Assembly (NCBI RefSeq): GCF_027532185.1
Contig: NZ_JAPZSV010000002.1
Location: 372,001-436,000 of the forward strand
Length of the DNA stretch: 64,000 bases
Direction: 5' to 3'
From: Hylemonella sp.
GTDB lineage: Bacteria; Pseudomonadota; Gammaproteobacteria; Burkholderiales; Burkholderiaceae_C
The notes beneath the pieces are model-generated. The model saw nothing but the letters and a program-made list of their open reading frames with translations. It made no database searches and was not told the origin of the DNA. The position numbers were made by a program, and so were the translations under genes. Below, in pieces: positions 20,659 to 31,141 of this stretch (position 1 is its first letter; each line of letters begins with the position of its first letter).

Positions 20659-22374
20659 GTGAACCAGCCCAGTCCCGCCATCGTTCCCCAGGGCGCCGTA
20701 CGCCGCCTGCCGCACCTCGCGCTCTGGCTCTTCGCCCTGGCCTATGTGCTGCCCGGCTTCATCGGCCGCACGCCCTGGCGCAGTGCGGACGTCACGGCCT
20801 ATGGCTATATGGTCGAGCTGGCCGCGGGCCGCACGTCCTGGCTGGCCCCCACCCTGGGCGGCATGCCGCCGGATGTGGACGGCCTGCTGCCCTATTGGCT
20901 CGGGGCCTGGGCCCTGCAGCTGGCGCCCTCCTGGATCTACCCGGGCTTTGCCGCGCGCCTGCCCTTCATCGCCCTGCTGGGCCTGGCCCTGATGGCGGTC
21001 TGGTATGGCATCTACTACCTGGCGCGCAGTCCGCTGGCCCAGCCCGTGGCCTTTGCCTTCGGCGGCGAAGCCCGGCCCAAGGACTATGCGCGCACCATGG
21101 CCGATGGCGGCCTGCTGGCCTTCATCGCCTGTCTGGGCCTGGCCCAGCTCTCGCACGAAACCACACCCGCCGTGGCCCAGCTGTGCTTTGTCGCGCTGAG
21201 CTTCTACGCCTTCGCCGCCCTGCCCTACCGGCGCTGGACGCCCGCGCTCTCCGCGCTGATCGGCCTGAGCGGACTCACGCTATCGGGCGGCCCGTCCATG
21301 GCCCTGCTGCTGGCCCTCGGCGGCATCCTGGCCCATGTGCTGGACCGCAGCCAGGCGCAGGAAGAGCCAAGCCGGTACCGTCAGGGCCTCTGGCGCCTGA
21401 TCGCGCTCACGGTCTTCATCGCCGTGCTGGCCACGGCACTCGAACTCTGGCGCTGGCGCATCGGACTGCCCAGCAGCGGCAGCTCCTGGCAAAGCCTGGC
21501 ACGCCTGCTGCTGTGGTTCACCTGGCCGCTGTGGCCCCTGGTGCTGTGGACCCTGTGGCGCTGGCGCCGTCAGCTCTTCGACCTGCGCCCCAGCCGGCAC
21601 CTCACGCTGCCCCTGTGGTACGCCCTGATCACCCTGGGCGCCACCGTGCTCACACCGGCCGGCGACCGCGCCCTGCTGCTGGCGCTCCCTGCGCTGGCCA
21701 CCCTGGGGGCCTTCGCCCTGCCCACGATGAACCGCAGCGTCTCGGCCATCATCGACTGGTTCACCCTGCTCTTCTTCACGGGCTGTGCCCTCGTGATCTG
21801 GGTGGTCTGGGTCGCCATGCTCACCGGCACACCGCCCCAGCCCGCGGCCAACGTGGCCAAGCTGCTACCCGGTTTCGAGCCGCGCTTCGTCATCCTGCCC
21901 TTCGTCTTCGCCACCCTCGCCACGCTGGCGTGGGGCTGGCTCGTGAAGTGGCGCATCGGCCGCCACCGTGCAGCCCTCTGGAAAAGCATGGTGCTGCCCG
22001 CGGGGGGTGCGGCCCTGTGCTGGCTGCTGCTGACCACACTGTGGATGCCGGCTCTCAACCATGCCCGCAGCTACGCGCCCCTGGTCGAGCGCGTGGTCGA
22101 CGTCGTCGAGCCCTCGGAGTGCCTGGCCTGGTTCGGTCTTTCGCGCGGCCAGCTGGCGGGCCTGCAGGTGCACAGCAGGCTGCGGCTGGAGCCGCTGAGC
22201 GACAGCGCGCGCTGCGAGTGGGCCGTGATCGATCGGGATATCCTGCGCCAGACCCCCGAGATCATGAGTGCCAGCCTGTGGGAGCGCGTGGCCAGCCTGG
22301 ACCATCCGCGTCCGGGTGACGAGGGCGTGGTGCTCTTGCGCCGCCTGCCCGCCGACGCCACCTCGACCCGCTGA
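20659..22374 (+). CDS. Polytopic membrane protein (glycosyltransferase-like fold possible)
   Basis: 571 aa, many TM segments, GTG start; ALWLFALAYVLPGFIGRTPWRSADVTAYGYMVELAAG. Confidence 0.7.
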   Translation: MNQPSPAIVPQGAVRRLPHLALWLFALAYVLPGFIGRTPWRSADVTAYGYMVELAAGRTSWLAPTLGGMPPDVDGLLPYWLGAWALQLAPSWIYPGFAARLPFIALLGLALMAVWYGIYYLARSPLAQPVAFAFGGEARPKDYARTMADGGLLAFIACLGLAQLSHETTPAVAQLCFVALSFYAFAALPYRRWTPALSALIGLSGLTLSGGPSMALLLALGGILAHVLDRSQAQEEPSRYRQGLWRLIALTVFIAVLATALELWRWRIGLPSSGSSWQSLARLLLWFTWPLWPLVLWTLWRWRRQLFDLRPSRHLTLPLWYALITLGATVLTPAGDRALLLALPALATLGAFALPTMNRSVSAIIDWFTLLFFTGCALVIWVVWVAMLTGTPPQPAANVAKLLPGFEPRFVILPFVFATLATLAWGWLVKWRIGRHRAALWKSMVLPAGGAALCWLLLTTLWMPALNHARSYAPLVERVVDVVEPSECLAWFGLSRGQLAGLQVHSRLRLEPLSDSARCEWAVIDRDILRQTPEIMSASLWERVASLDHPRPGDEGVVLLRRLPADATSTR

Positions 22375-22378
22375 GCCC

Positions 22379-23722
22379 GTGACCGAGTTCCGCACCATCA
22401 CGCGCCATGCCGGCACCGTGCTGGCCGGGCAGCTGGCCACCATGGCCTATGGCGTGACCGACACCATCGTCGCCGGCCGCTACGCCGAGGCCTCGCTGGC
22501 CGCCCTCTCGGTCGGCTCGGCCCTGTACATGAGCGTCTACGTGGCTCTCATGGGCGTGCTGCAGGCGCTGCTGCCGGCCTGGTCCGAGCTGCATGGCGCG
22601 CGCCAGCCCGAACGCCTGGGCCACACCTTCCGCCAGTCGCTCTACGTCTGGGCCGGTCTCGTCACCGTGGGCATGGCCATCCTGCTCAGCCCCGACCCGC
22701 TGCTGGCCTGGGCCGATGTGCCCGAGTCCCTGCGCGGCGAGGTGCGTGCCTACCTGGGCGTGCTGGCCCTGGCCCTGCCTGCGGCCCTGGCCTTTCGGCT
22801 CTACAGCACGCTCAACCAGAGCCTGGGCCATCCCCAGCTCGTCACCTGGCTGCAGCTGGGCTCGCTCGCACTCAAGGTGCCGCTGTCGATCTGGTTCACC
22901 TTCGGCGGCTGGGGCCTGCCTGCACTCGGTGCGCCGGGCTGCGCCTGGGCCACGCTGCTGGTGCACGTGGGCATGTTGGTGCTGGCGTTGTGGCTGTTGC
23001 GCACGCGGCCGCTCTACCGGCCCTATGCCCTCTGGCAATGGCCCGGCCGACCGGACGGGAGAGTGCTCGGCCCCCTGCTGAGACTGGGCGTGCCCAGCGG
23101 CCTGAGCATCCTGGTCGAGGTCACCTCCTTCACGCTCATGGCGCTCTTCATCGCGCGCCTGGGCACCACAGCCGCCGCCGCGCACCAGATCGCGGCCAAT
23201 CTCGCCGCCGTGCTCTACATGGTGCCGCTCGCCATCGGCATCGCCAGCAGCGCGCGCACCAGCTACTGGCTGGGCGCGGGCCAACCGGCGCGCGCGCGCC
23301 ATGCCGTGGGCGTGGGCTTCGGCCTCGTGGCCGGCATGGCCTTGCTGCTGGCCCTGACCCTGGTGCTGGTGCGCGCCCCCCTGGCGGGCGTTTACGCGAG
23401 CAGCGCCGATGTCGTCGCCCAGGCCGCCCCGCTGCTGCTCTGGGTGGCTGTGTATCACCTCTTCGATGGGCTGCAGGCCCTGGGCGTCTTCGTGCTGCGC
23501 TGCTGGCGCATCACGCTGACGCCCTTCGTGATCTACGGCGTGCTGCTCTGGGGCCTGGGCCTGTACGGGGGCTATCTGCTGGCCTACCGTGGTGTCGGGC
23601 CCTGGCCCGCCCTGCAGACGCCTGCAGCCTTCTGGATGGCCGGCTCAGCAGGGCTGGCCCTTGCCGCCCTGACCTTCTGGGGCATGGTCTGGCAGGTGCT
23701 GCAGCGCGAGCGCCGGCCCTGA
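22379..23722 (+). CDS. MATE family efflux transporter
   Basis: 12-TM pattern; GQLATMAYGVTDTIVAGRYAEASLAALSVG. GTG start. Confidence 0.88.
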   Translation: MTEFRTITRHAGTVLAGQLATMAYGVTDTIVAGRYAEASLAALSVGSALYMSVYVALMGVLQALLPAWSELHGARQPERLGHTFRQSLYVWAGLVTVGMAILLSPDPLLAWADVPESLRGEVRAYLGVLALALPAALAFRLYSTLNQSLGHPQLVTWLQLGSLALKVPLSIWFTFGGWGLPALGAPGCAWATLLVHVGMLVLALWLLRTRPLYRPYALWQWPGRPDGRVLGPLLRLGVPSGLSILVEVTSFTLMALFIARLGTTAAAAHQIAANLAAVLYMVPLAIGIASSARTSYWLGAGQPARARHAVGVGFGLVAGMALLLALTLVLVRAPLAGVYASSADVVAQAAPLLLWVAVYHLFDGLQALGVFVLRCWRITLTPFVIYGVLLWGLGLYGGYLLAYRGVGPWPALQTPAAFWMAGSAGLALAALTFWGMVWQVLQRERRP

Positions 23723-23731
23723 GCCGGAGGC

Positions 23732-25099
23732 TCAGGCCTGCGCGTCGCTCAACGCGATCGGCTGCGAGAGGCGCCGCATCCGGCTGGCCGGGAAGACGAT
23801 GGCGAAGCGCGAACCTTTGCCCGGCGAGCTTTCGATCTTCAGCTCGGCACCATGGCGCTGCGCCACGTGCTTGACGATGGCCAGTCCCAGGCCCGTGCCT
23901 CCGGTGTCACGTGAACGGCTGCGGTCCACGCGATAGAAACGTTCGGTCAGGCGCGGGATGTGTTCGGGCGCAATGCCCGGCCCGCTGTCTTGCACCCAGA
24001 ACTCGCCGCGACCATCCTCGTGCAGCAGCCAGCCGCAACGCACCGCGCCGCCAGCCGGCGTGTAGCGCACGGCATTGCTGAGCAGATTGGACAGCGCGCT
24101 GTGCAGCTCGCCCGGCGTGCCGGCCAGCTCGCACGCGGGCGCAGGACCGAAGTCCAGTATCTGGGCCGGACCGGTCATGGGCGGATTGAGCACGGCAGAG
24201 AGCGACTGCGCTTCCTGCTGCAGCTGCCCCATGAGACCGGCCACCGATGTCCACTCCCCTGCGCCCGGCAAGGGGCTGCCTTCCAGCCGCGAGAGGGTGA
24301 GCAGGTCGCTGACCAGCGACTGCATGCGCCCGGCCTGCTGGGCCATCAAATCCAGGTAGCGCGCGCGTTCACTGGCCTCCAGCGGCAGGGTCTGCAGGGT
24401 TTCGACAAAACCGGAGAGCACGGTCAACGGCGTGCGGATCTCGTGCGAGACGTTGGCCACAAAGTCGCGCCGCATGGCCTCCGCCTGCTCGAACATGGTG
24501 ATATCACGCGAGAGCAGCAGGCGCCGGCCCTGGCCGTAATCGTGCAGCTGCACCGAGATACGCACCGGATGCGAGCTGCTGTGCAGACGCCCCAACATGG
24601 TGACGCTGCCCTGGTAATCGCCGGCTGCAACATAGGCCGTGAAGGCCGGATCACGCACCAGGTTCACGAGGTGCTGGAGCAGGTCCCGCTTAGGATCGAG
24701 GCCCAGGTGCGAGGCCGCGGTCTGGTTGAACCATTCGATGCGGCCGCTCGCGTCGAGCAGCACCACGCCATTGGGCGAGGCCTGCAGCGCGGCCAGGAAA
24801 TCCTGCAGGCGGCGCTCGCTCTCCCGCGTGGCCTGCTCGCGCACACGGGCGGCGCGGCGCACGCGCTCGGCCACCGCGCCCCAGAGCCCCAGCTTAAGCG
24901 GCGCTTCAGACAGGTTGTCATCACGCAGCCACTGCAGCACGCGCAGACCACGCGTGAAGTCCCAGAGCACCCAGATCGTGCCTGCGGCCAGCATGCCGGC
25001 CAGGCCGCCGCGGATCTCCAGCGACTGCGGCGCCAGCCAGACCCCCAGCACACCGCCCAGGCCCTGGAGCAGAAGAAAAGAGAGAAGGCGCAGCAGCAT
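23732..25099 (-). CDS. phoR: Phosphate regulon sensor histidine kinase
   Basis: H box FVANVSHEIRTPLTVLSGFVETL, N/G boxes; adjacent to phoB. Confidence 0.93.
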   Translation of the reverse strand: MLLRLLSFLLLQGLGGVLGVWLAPQSLEIRGGLAGMLAAGTIWVLWDFTRGLRVLQWLRDDNLSEAPLKLGLWGAVAERVRRAARVREQATRESERRLQDFLAALQASPNGVVLLDASGRIEWFNQTAASHLGLDPKRDLLQHLVNLVRDPAFTAYVAAGDYQGSVTMLGRLHSSSHPVRISVQLHDYGQGRRLLLSRDITMFEQAEAMRRDFVANVSHEIRTPLTVLSGFVETLQTLPLEASERARYLDLMAQQAGRMQSLVSDLLTLSRLEGSPLPGAGEWTSVAGLMGQLQQEAQSLSAVLNPPMTGPAQILDFGPAPACELAGTPGELHSALSNLLSNAVRYTPAGGAVRCGWLLHEDGRGEFWVQDSGPGIAPEHIPRLTERFYRVDRSRSRDTGGTGLGLAIVKHVAQRHGAELKIESSPGKGSRFAIVFPASRMRRLSQPIALSDAQA

Positions 25100-25142
25100 G
25101 GGAAATGAGTGTCAACAGCCCCAGACCTTCGGGGGCGAAAGT

Positions 25143-25856
25143 TCAGCCGCGCGTGGGCGACGCGGTGCTCATGGCCTGCGCCGAGAGGCGGTAGCCCGCG
25201 CCGCGCACCGTCTCCACCATCGCCGCGGCATCACCCAGGGCTTCGCGCAGGCGCTTGATGTGCACATCCACCGTACGCTCCTCGATGAAGACGTGGTCAC
25301 CCCAGACCTTGTCGAGCAGCTGACCGCGGCTGTGCACGCGCTCGGCATGGCTCATGAGGTATTGCAGCAGCTTGAACTCGGTAGGACCGAGCTTGAGCGA
25401 TTGGTCAGCGTAGCTCACGCGGTGGGTGGCCGTGTCGAGCTTGAGCTGGCCAATCTCCAGCGTCACGGTACTCTGCTCGGGAGCACGGCGGCGCAGCACG
25501 GCGCGGATGCGCGCGAGCATCTCCTTGGTGGAGAAAGGCTTGGCCATGTAGTCGTCGGCACCAGCATCGAGGCCGGCCACGCGGTCGGCCTCGTCGCCGC
25601 GCGCGGTGAGCATGATGATGGGCACGGCCTTGGTCCGAGGGTCGCTGCGCCAGCGCCGCGCCAGGGTCAACCCACTGGCGCCGGGCAGCATCCAGTCCAG
25701 CAGCACCAGGTCAGGCAGCATGGCATCGATCTCGCGCTGCGCGCTGTCGCCGTCCATGGCGAGCGTGGGCCGGAAACCATTGTGGCGCAGGTTGACGGCA
25801 ATGAGTTCGGCGATGGCCGGCTCATCCTCGACCACAAGCACAGAGGGTTGCTTCAT
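25143..25856 (-). CDS. phoB: Phosphate regulon response regulator
   Basis: Receiver domain and winged-helix output; VWGDHVFIEERTVDVHIKRLREAL. Confidence 0.95.
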   Translation of the reverse strand: MKQPSVLVVEDEPAIAELIAVNLRHNGFRPTLAMDGDSAQREIDAMLPDLVLLDWMLPGASGLTLARRWRSDPRTKAVPIIMLTARGDEADRVAGLDAGADDYMAKPFSTKEMLARIRAVLRRRAPEQSTVTLEIGQLKLDTATHRVSYADQSLKLGPTEFKLLQYLMSHAERVHSRGQLLDKVWGDHVFIEERTVDVHIKRLREALGDAAAMVETVRGAGYRLSAQAMSTASPTRG

Positions 25857-26554
25857 TTGAGAACAGCTTCGATTTCTTCGATCGAGGCATGGCGGATGTC
25901 GGCGCCCTTGACGATGTAGATGATGAGCTCGGCGATGTTCTTGGCATGGTCGCCGACGCGCTCGATCGCCTTGGCCAGGAAGAGCAGGTCGAGACTGCTC
26001 GAAATGGTACGTGCGTCTTCCATCATGTAGGTGATCAGGACGCGCACGAAACTGTCGAACTCCTTGTCGATCAGGTCGTCTTCGCGCAGGATGGCCACGG
26101 CCGTCACCACGTCCAGACGGGCGAAGGCGTCCAGCGCCTTACGCAGCTGGCCGGCGGCCAGATCGGCGGCGGTGCGCAGCTCGGAAGCCGGCAGCGTGCG
26201 TGGCGCGCCGCTCTGGATGATGGACAGCACCATGCGAGCCATCTTCTCGGCCTCGTCACCGGCGCGTTCGAGGTTGGCCACGGCCTTGGCGATCGCCATC
26301 AGCAGGCGCAGGTCGCGCGCCGTGGGCTGGCGCCGGCCGATGATGGAGGCGATCTCGTGGTCCAGCTCGACGTCCATGTCGTTGACGCGCTTCTCGAGCG
26401 CGATCACGCCGCGCGCCGCCTCGGCGTTGAACTGACCCAGGGCCTGCACGGCCTGCTGGACCTGGGCCTCGACCAGGCCGCCCATTTCCATCACACGGCT
26501 GGAAACAGAGCTCAGTTCGGTATCGAACTGGGTGGAAAGGTGTTTATCCGGCAT
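25853..26554 (-). CDS. phoU: Phosphate signalling complex protein
   Basis: MPDKHLSTQFDTELSSVSSRVMEMGGLVE; pst-pho gene order. Confidence 0.95.
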   Translation of the reverse strand: MPDKHLSTQFDTELSSVSSRVMEMGGLVEAQVQQAVQALGQFNAEAARGVIALEKRVNDMDVELDHEIASIIGRRQPTARDLRLLMAIAKAVANLERAGDEAEKMARMVLSIIQSGAPRTLPASELRTAADLAAGQLRKALDAFARLDVVTAVAILREDDLIDKEFDSFVRVLITYMMEDARTISSSLDLLFLAKAIERVGDHAKNIAELIIYIVKGADIRHASIEEIEAVLK

Positions 26555-26568
26555 GTCCTCGCTCCTTA

Positions 26569-26589
26569 GCCGAAACGGCCCGTGATGTA
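26569..26589 (-). repeat. Second copy of the pstB 3' tail (encodes YITGRFG in an open frame ending at 26566)
   Basis: TAC ATC ACG GGC CGT TTC GGC TAA, versus the pstB end TAC ATC ACC GGG AGG TTC GGA TGA. Confidence 0.75.
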
Positions 26590-26592
26590 GTG

Positions 26593-26628
26593 GTTGCGGC
26601 CGCTGCGCTTCACTTCGCTGCGCGAAGT
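26593..26628. repeat. REP-like palindromic repeat, copy 1
   Basis: GGTTGCGGCCGCTGCGCTTCACTTCGCTGCGCGAAGT; resembles the sequence at 63144-63178. Confidence 0.55.
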
Positions 26629-26657
26629 TAGCCTGCTCCGTTGCATGACTGCTCGGT

Positions 26658-27479
26658 TCATCCGAACCTCCCGGTGATGTAATCTTCGGTCTCTTTGCGC
26701 GTGGGCTTGAAGAACATCTGCTCCGTGGAGCCGAACTCCACCAGGTCGCCCAGGTACATATAGGCCGTGTAGTCGCTGCAGCGCGCGGCCTGCTGCATGT
26801 TGTGGGTCACGATGACCACCGTGTAGTCGGTCTTGAGTTCGGTGATCAGCTCCTCGATCTTGGCGGTGGAGATCGGATCCAGCGCCGAGCAGGGCTCGTC
26901 GAGCAGGATGACCTCGGGCTTGATCGCGATGCCGCGTGCAATGCACAGGCGCTGCTGCTGGCCACCCGAGAGGCTGGATCCGCTCTGGCGCAGCTTGTCC
27001 TTGACCTCGTTCCACAGCGCGGCCTTGCGCAGCGCCCATTCCACCCGTTCTTCCATGTCGGTGGTGCTCAGGCTCTCGAAGAGCTTGATGCCGAAAGCGA
27101 TGTTGTCGTAAATGGACATCGGGAACGGCGTGGGCTTCTGGAACACCATGCCGACCTTGGCACGCAGCAGGGCCACGTCCTGCTTGCTGGTCAGCAGGTT
27201 CTCACCGTCGAGCAGCACCTGCCCCTCGGCACGCTGATCGGCGTACAGCTCGTACATGCGGTTGAACACACGCAACAGCGTGGACTTGCCGCAACCGGAG
27301 GGACCGATGAAGGCCGTGACCTTGTTCTCCGGGATGTCCAGGTTGATGCCCTTGAGCGCGTGGAACTTGCCATAGTAGAAGTTCAGGTCGCGCACCGAGA
27401 TCTTCGGAGCGGGCGTGTCGGCCGGGTTGGAAGTAGGGTCCATGGGTTGCCTTGCTTGGGAATATTCGCTGGTGTACAC
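26658..27479 (-). CDS. pstB: Phosphate ABC transporter ATP-binding protein
   Basis: [50 protein letters not shown]. Confidence 0.96.
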   Translation of the reverse strand: MYTSEYSQARQPMDPTSNPADTPAPKISVRDLNFYYGKFHALKGINLDIPENKVTAFIGPSGCGKSTLLRVFNRMYELYADQRAEGQVLLDGENLLTSKQDVALLRAKVGMVFQKPTPFPMSIYDNIAFGIKLFESLSTTDMEERVEWALRKAALWNEVKDKLRQSGSSLSGGQQQRLCIARGIAIKPEVILLDEPCSALDPISTAKIEELITELKTDYTVVIVTHNMQQAARCSDYTAYMYLGDLVEFGSTEQMFFKPTRKETEDYITGRFG

Positions 27480-27483
27480 GTCG

Positions 27484-28344
27484 TCAACCTTTGTGGCGCG
27501 TCAGCACGCGCGCAAGAATGTTGAGCCCGAGCACCGCCACGGTGATCAGCAGCACACCGGCCCAGGCCAGCTGCTGCCAGTTTTCGTAGGGACTCATGGC
27601 GAACTTGAAGATGGTCACGGGCAGGCTGGCCATCGGATCGTTCAGATTCGAGGTCCAGAACTGGTTGTTGAGCGCCGTGAACAGCAGCGGCGCGGTCTCG
27701 CCCGCGATACGGGCCACGGCCAGCAACACGCCCGTCACCACGCCGGCCAGGGCCGCACGCAGGGTGATCTTGGTGATGACCTTCCACTTGGGTGTGCCCA
27801 GGGCATAGGCGGCTTCGCGCATGGCGGCTGGTACCAGCTGCAGCATGTTCTCGGTGGTGCGGATCACCACCGGAATCACGATCAGCGCCAGCGCCATCAC
27901 GCCGGCCCAACCCGAGAAGGACTTGAAGCGCGCCACCACGACCGCGTAGACAAAGAGACCGATTACGATCGACGGCGCCGACAGCAGGATGTCGTTGACG
28001 AAACGCGTCACCTCGGCCAGCCAGCCCTTGGGGTCGTACTCGGCCAGGTAGATGCCGGCCAGGATGCCGATGGGCGTGCCCACCAGCGTGGCCAGCATGA
28101 CCATGAGGAAGGAGCCGTAGAGCGCGTTGGCGATGCCGCCGGCCTCGTTGGGCGGCGGGGTCATCTGCGTCAGCGTGGCCCAGGCTAGGCCGCCGATGCC
28201 CAGACGCAGCGTCTCCCAGAGGATCCAGAACAGCCAGAACAGGCCGAAGGCCATGGCGGCCAGCGAGAGCGTCAGCGCGATGATATTCACGCGTTTGCGC
28301 TTGGCAAAGGCCGCGCGGCGGACATCGTCCAGTGCACTGCTCAT
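27484..28344 (-). CDS. pstA: Phosphate ABC transporter permease PstA
   Basis: Permease motif; between pstB and pstC. Confidence 0.95.
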   Translation of the reverse strand: MSSALDDVRRAAFAKRKRVNIIALTLSLAAMAFGLFWLFWILWETLRLGIGGLAWATLTQMTPPPNEAGGIANALYGSFLMVMLATLVGTPIGILAGIYLAEYDPKGWLAEVTRFVNDILLSAPSIVIGLFVYAVVVARFKSFSGWAGVMALALIVIPVVIRTTENMLQLVPAAMREAAYALGTPKWKVITKITLRAALAGVVTGVLLAVARIAGETAPLLFTALNNQFWTSNLNDPMASLPVTIFKFAMSPYENWQQLAWAGVLLITVAVLGLNILARVLTRHKG

Positions 28345-29324
28345 GACTTGGCTCCTTCGTTCTTCTTGAGCTGCAGGAGCAGCAGCTTGGACAGGGACAG
28401 CACCACGAAGGTGATGAAAAACAGGACCAGGCCCAGGTAGATCAGCGAGGCCTGGTGCAGGCCCGTCGAGGCCTCGGCAAACTCATTCGCCAGGGCCGAG
28501 GTGATGCTGTTGGCCGCCTGGAACAGGCTCAGCGAATCGAGCTGGTTCATGTTGCCAATCACGAAGGTCACGGCCATGGTCTCGCCCAGGGCTCGGCCCA
28601 GGCCCAGCATGATGCCGCCGACCACGCCGGTCTTGGTGTAGGGCAGGACGACCTTGGAGACCACTTCCCAGGTGGTGGAGCCCAGGCCATAGGCCGACTC
28701 CTTGAGCAGCGGCGGCGTCACTTCAAACACATCGCGCATCACGGCCGCGATGAAAGGAATGATCATGATGGCCAGGATGATCCCGGCCGAAAGAATGCCG
28801 ATGCCCACCGGAGGCCCGGACACGAGCGCGCCCAGATAAGGCACGCCATCGAGCAGCCGCTGCAGGGGCTGCTGCACATAGGTGGCGAGGATGGGGCCGA
28901 AGACCAGCAGGCCCCACATGCCGTAGACGATGGATGGCACGGCGGCCAGCAATTCGATGGCTGTACCCAGCGGGCGCTTGAGCCAGGCCGGACACATTTC
29001 CGTGAGGAAGAGCGCAATGCCGAAACTCACCGGCACAGCGATCAGCAAAGCGATGATGGAGGTGGCCAGGGTGCCGTAGATCATCACCAGGCCACCGAAA
29101 TTCTCCTGGACCGGGTCCCAGACCGGGCTGGTCAGGAAACCCAGGCCATAACGCTCGATGGCCGGCCAGGCACCGACCAGAAGCGACATCAGGATGCTGG
29201 CCAGCAGCGCCAGAGTCACCCAGGCCGCGCCCTGGGCGAGCCAGCCGAAGACGACGTCGAACCAGGCTCCGGAGCGGGAGCGTTGCGCGGGTGGAGATGA
29301 ACTCATGGCGTGCTGTGCTTGCAT
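28341..29324 (-). CDS. pstC: Phosphate ABC transporter permease PstC
   Basis: [33 protein letters not shown]. Confidence 0.95.
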   Translation of the reverse strand: MQAQHAMSSSPPAQRSRSGAWFDVVFGWLAQGAAWVTLALLASILMSLLVGAWPAIERYGLGFLTSPVWDPVQENFGGLVMIYGTLATSIIALLIAVPVSFGIALFLTEMCPAWLKRPLGTAIELLAAVPSIVYGMWGLLVFGPILATYVQQPLQRLLDGVPYLGALVSGPPVGIGILSAGIILAIMIIPFIAAVMRDVFEVTPPLLKESAYGLGSTTWEVVSKVVLPYTKTGVVGGIMLGLGRALGETMAVTFVIGNMNQLDSLSLFQAANSITSALANEFAEASTGLHQASLIYLGLVLFFITFVVLSLSKLLLLQLKKNEGAKS

Positions 29325-29337
29325 CGAATGCTTCTTC

Positions 29338-30384
29338 TTACTTGTAGGCGATGGCCTTGCCCGAGGTGTCCTTGATTTCGGCCCAGGACTTCTCGATGGC
29401 GGCCTTCACGCTGGGGGGCATGGGCACGTAGTCGAGGTCGTCAGCCATCTTGTCGCCGTTGGCATAGGCCCAGGCGAAGAACTTAAGGGAACCTGCGGCG
29501 TTGGCCGGCTTGTCCTGCACCTTGTGCATCAGGATGAAGGTGGCACCGGTGATGGGCCAGGCGTCCTTGCCAGGCTGGTTCGTCAGGATCTGGTAGAAGC
29601 TCTTGGCCCAGTCAGCACCGGCAGCGGCGGCCTTGAAGGCGCTGTCGCTGGGCTGCACGAAGCTGCCGTCGCGGTTCTGCATCAGGGCGTAGGTCATCTT
29701 GTTCTGCTTCACATAGGCGTACTCGACGTAGCCGATGGAGTTGGGCAGACGGCCCACGAAGGCGGCCACGCCCTCGTTGCCCTTGCCGCCGGCGCCCGTG
29801 GGCCAGTTCACGGCGGTGCCTTCACCGACCTTGTCCTTCCACTCGGTGCTGACCTTGCTCAGATAGTTGGTGAACAGGAAGGTGGTGCCCGAGCCGTCGG
29901 CGCGGCGCACGGGAGCGATGGCGGCGTCGGGCAGCTTCACGCCGGGGTTCAGGGCCGTGATGGCCGGGTCCGTCCACTTGGTGATCTTGCCCAGGTAGAT
30001 GTCGGCGATCAGCTGGCCGGTCAGCTTGAGCTGGCCCGGGGCCACGCCCTGGATGTTCACGACGGGGATCACACCACCGATCACGGTGGGGAACTGCAGC
30101 TGGTTCTTCTTGGCCAGCTCCTCGTCCTTCAGGGGCATGTCGGAGGCGCCGAAGTCCACGGTCTTGGCGTCGATCTGGCGGATGCCGGCGCCCGAACCCA
30201 CGGACTGGTAGTTGACCTTGTTGCCCGTGGTCTTGGCGTATTCGGAAGCCCACTTGGCATACAGCGGGGCCGGGAAGCTGGCGCCGGCGCCGGTCACGTC
30301 CTGGGCGACAGCCGTACCGGCCAGCAGCAGAGAGGCGCTGGCCGCAAGGCCCAGCATCGTCGAGAACTTCAAGCTAGCTTTCAT
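29338..30384 (-). CDS. pstS: Phosphate ABC transporter substrate-binding protein
   Basis: [44 protein letters not shown]. Confidence 0.96.
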   Translation of the reverse strand: MKASLKFSTMLGLAASASLLLAGTAVAQDVTGAGASFPAPLYAKWASEYAKTTGNKVNYQSVGSGAGIRQIDAKTVDFGASDMPLKDEELAKKNQLQFPTVIGGVIPVVNIQGVAPGQLKLTGQLIADIYLGKITKWTDPAITALNPGVKLPDAAIAPVRRADGSGTTFLFTNYLSKVSTEWKDKVGEGTAVNWPTGAGGKGNEGVAAFVGRLPNSIGYVEYAYVKQNKMTYALMQNRDGSFVQPSDSAFKAAAAGADWAKSFYQILTNQPGKDAWPITGATFILMHKVQDKPANAAGSLKFFAWAYANGDKMADDLDYVPMPPSVKAAIEKSWAEIKDTSGKAIAYK

Positions 30385-30437
30385 GGAATGACTCCTGGTT
30401 GATTGACTGGAAAGCAGGCTGAATTTACGAAGCTTTT

Positions 30438-30455
30438 ATGACAGGGGCGTGACAT
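30438..30455 (-). promoter_or_regulatory. Pho box upstream of pstS
   Basis: Minus strand ATGTCAC-GCCC-CTGTCAT (7-4-7). Confidence 0.75.
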
Positions 30456-30499
30456 ATCCCCCACGCCGCGAGTGTAGCGCGCCGGCGATTTTCAAAATG

Positions 30500-30517
30500 C
30501 CGTCACAACAATGTCAC
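30500..30517 (+). promoter_or_regulatory. Possible Pho box upstream of the fasciclin gene
   Basis: CCGTCAC-AACA-ATGTCAC (7-4-7), followed by another ACGTCAC. Confidence 0.5.
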
Positions 30518-30562
30518 ACGTCACCAATACCCTTTGGGTTCTTCTTTCTTACTCAGGAGCCC

Positions 30563-31063
30563 ATGATGAACAAGACCAGCTTCACCCGCCGTATCGTCCT
30601 TGCCACCGCCGTGGCCTGGGGCCTGGCCGGCTGCGCCAGCATGAACCAGCCCGCCAATCTGGCCGACACCCTGGCCCGCGACCCGCAGCTCAGCACCCTC
30701 AACAGCCTGGTCCAGAAGGCCGGCCTGCAGGAGACGCTGAAGTCCGGCACGTTCACCGTCTTCGCGCCCAATAACGACGCCTTCAAGGCCGTGCCCGCCA
30801 AGACCCTGGAAGAGCTGGCGGCCAACCCGGCCCGCCTCAAGGAGGTGATCACCTACCACGTGGTAGCTGGCAAGGTCATGGCCGCCGATGTGAAGACCGG
30901 CCCGGCCAAAACCGTGCAGGGTGCCAACGTGGCCCTGGCCCGCGCCGGCGCCTTCGTCACCGTGGAAGACGCCCTCGTGACCCGCGCCGACGTGGCCGCC
31001 ACCAATGGTGTGGTGCACGTGGTCGACCGCGTGCTGATGCCCCCGGCACCGGCTCGCCGCTGA
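30563..31063 (+). CDS. Fasciclin (FAS1/beta-Ig-H3) domain lipoprotein
   Basis: Lipobox LAGCAS, FTVFAPNNDAFKAVP, VTYHVVAGK-like, NGVVHVVDRVLMP. Confidence 0.9.
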   Translation: MMNKTSFTRRIVLATAVAWGLAGCASMNQPANLADTLARDPQLSTLNSLVQKAGLQETLKSGTFTVFAPNNDAFKAVPAKTLEELAANPARLKEVITYHVVAGKVMAADVKTGPAKTVQGANVALARAGAFVTVEDALVTRADVAATNGVVHVVDRVLMPPAPARR

Positions 31064-31141
31064 AGCCGCAGCGCCGCCGTATGGCCGGCGCGCCCACCCG
31101 TGCAGGCCCACCCCCGGTGGGCCTGCGCATTTGAGATCTTC

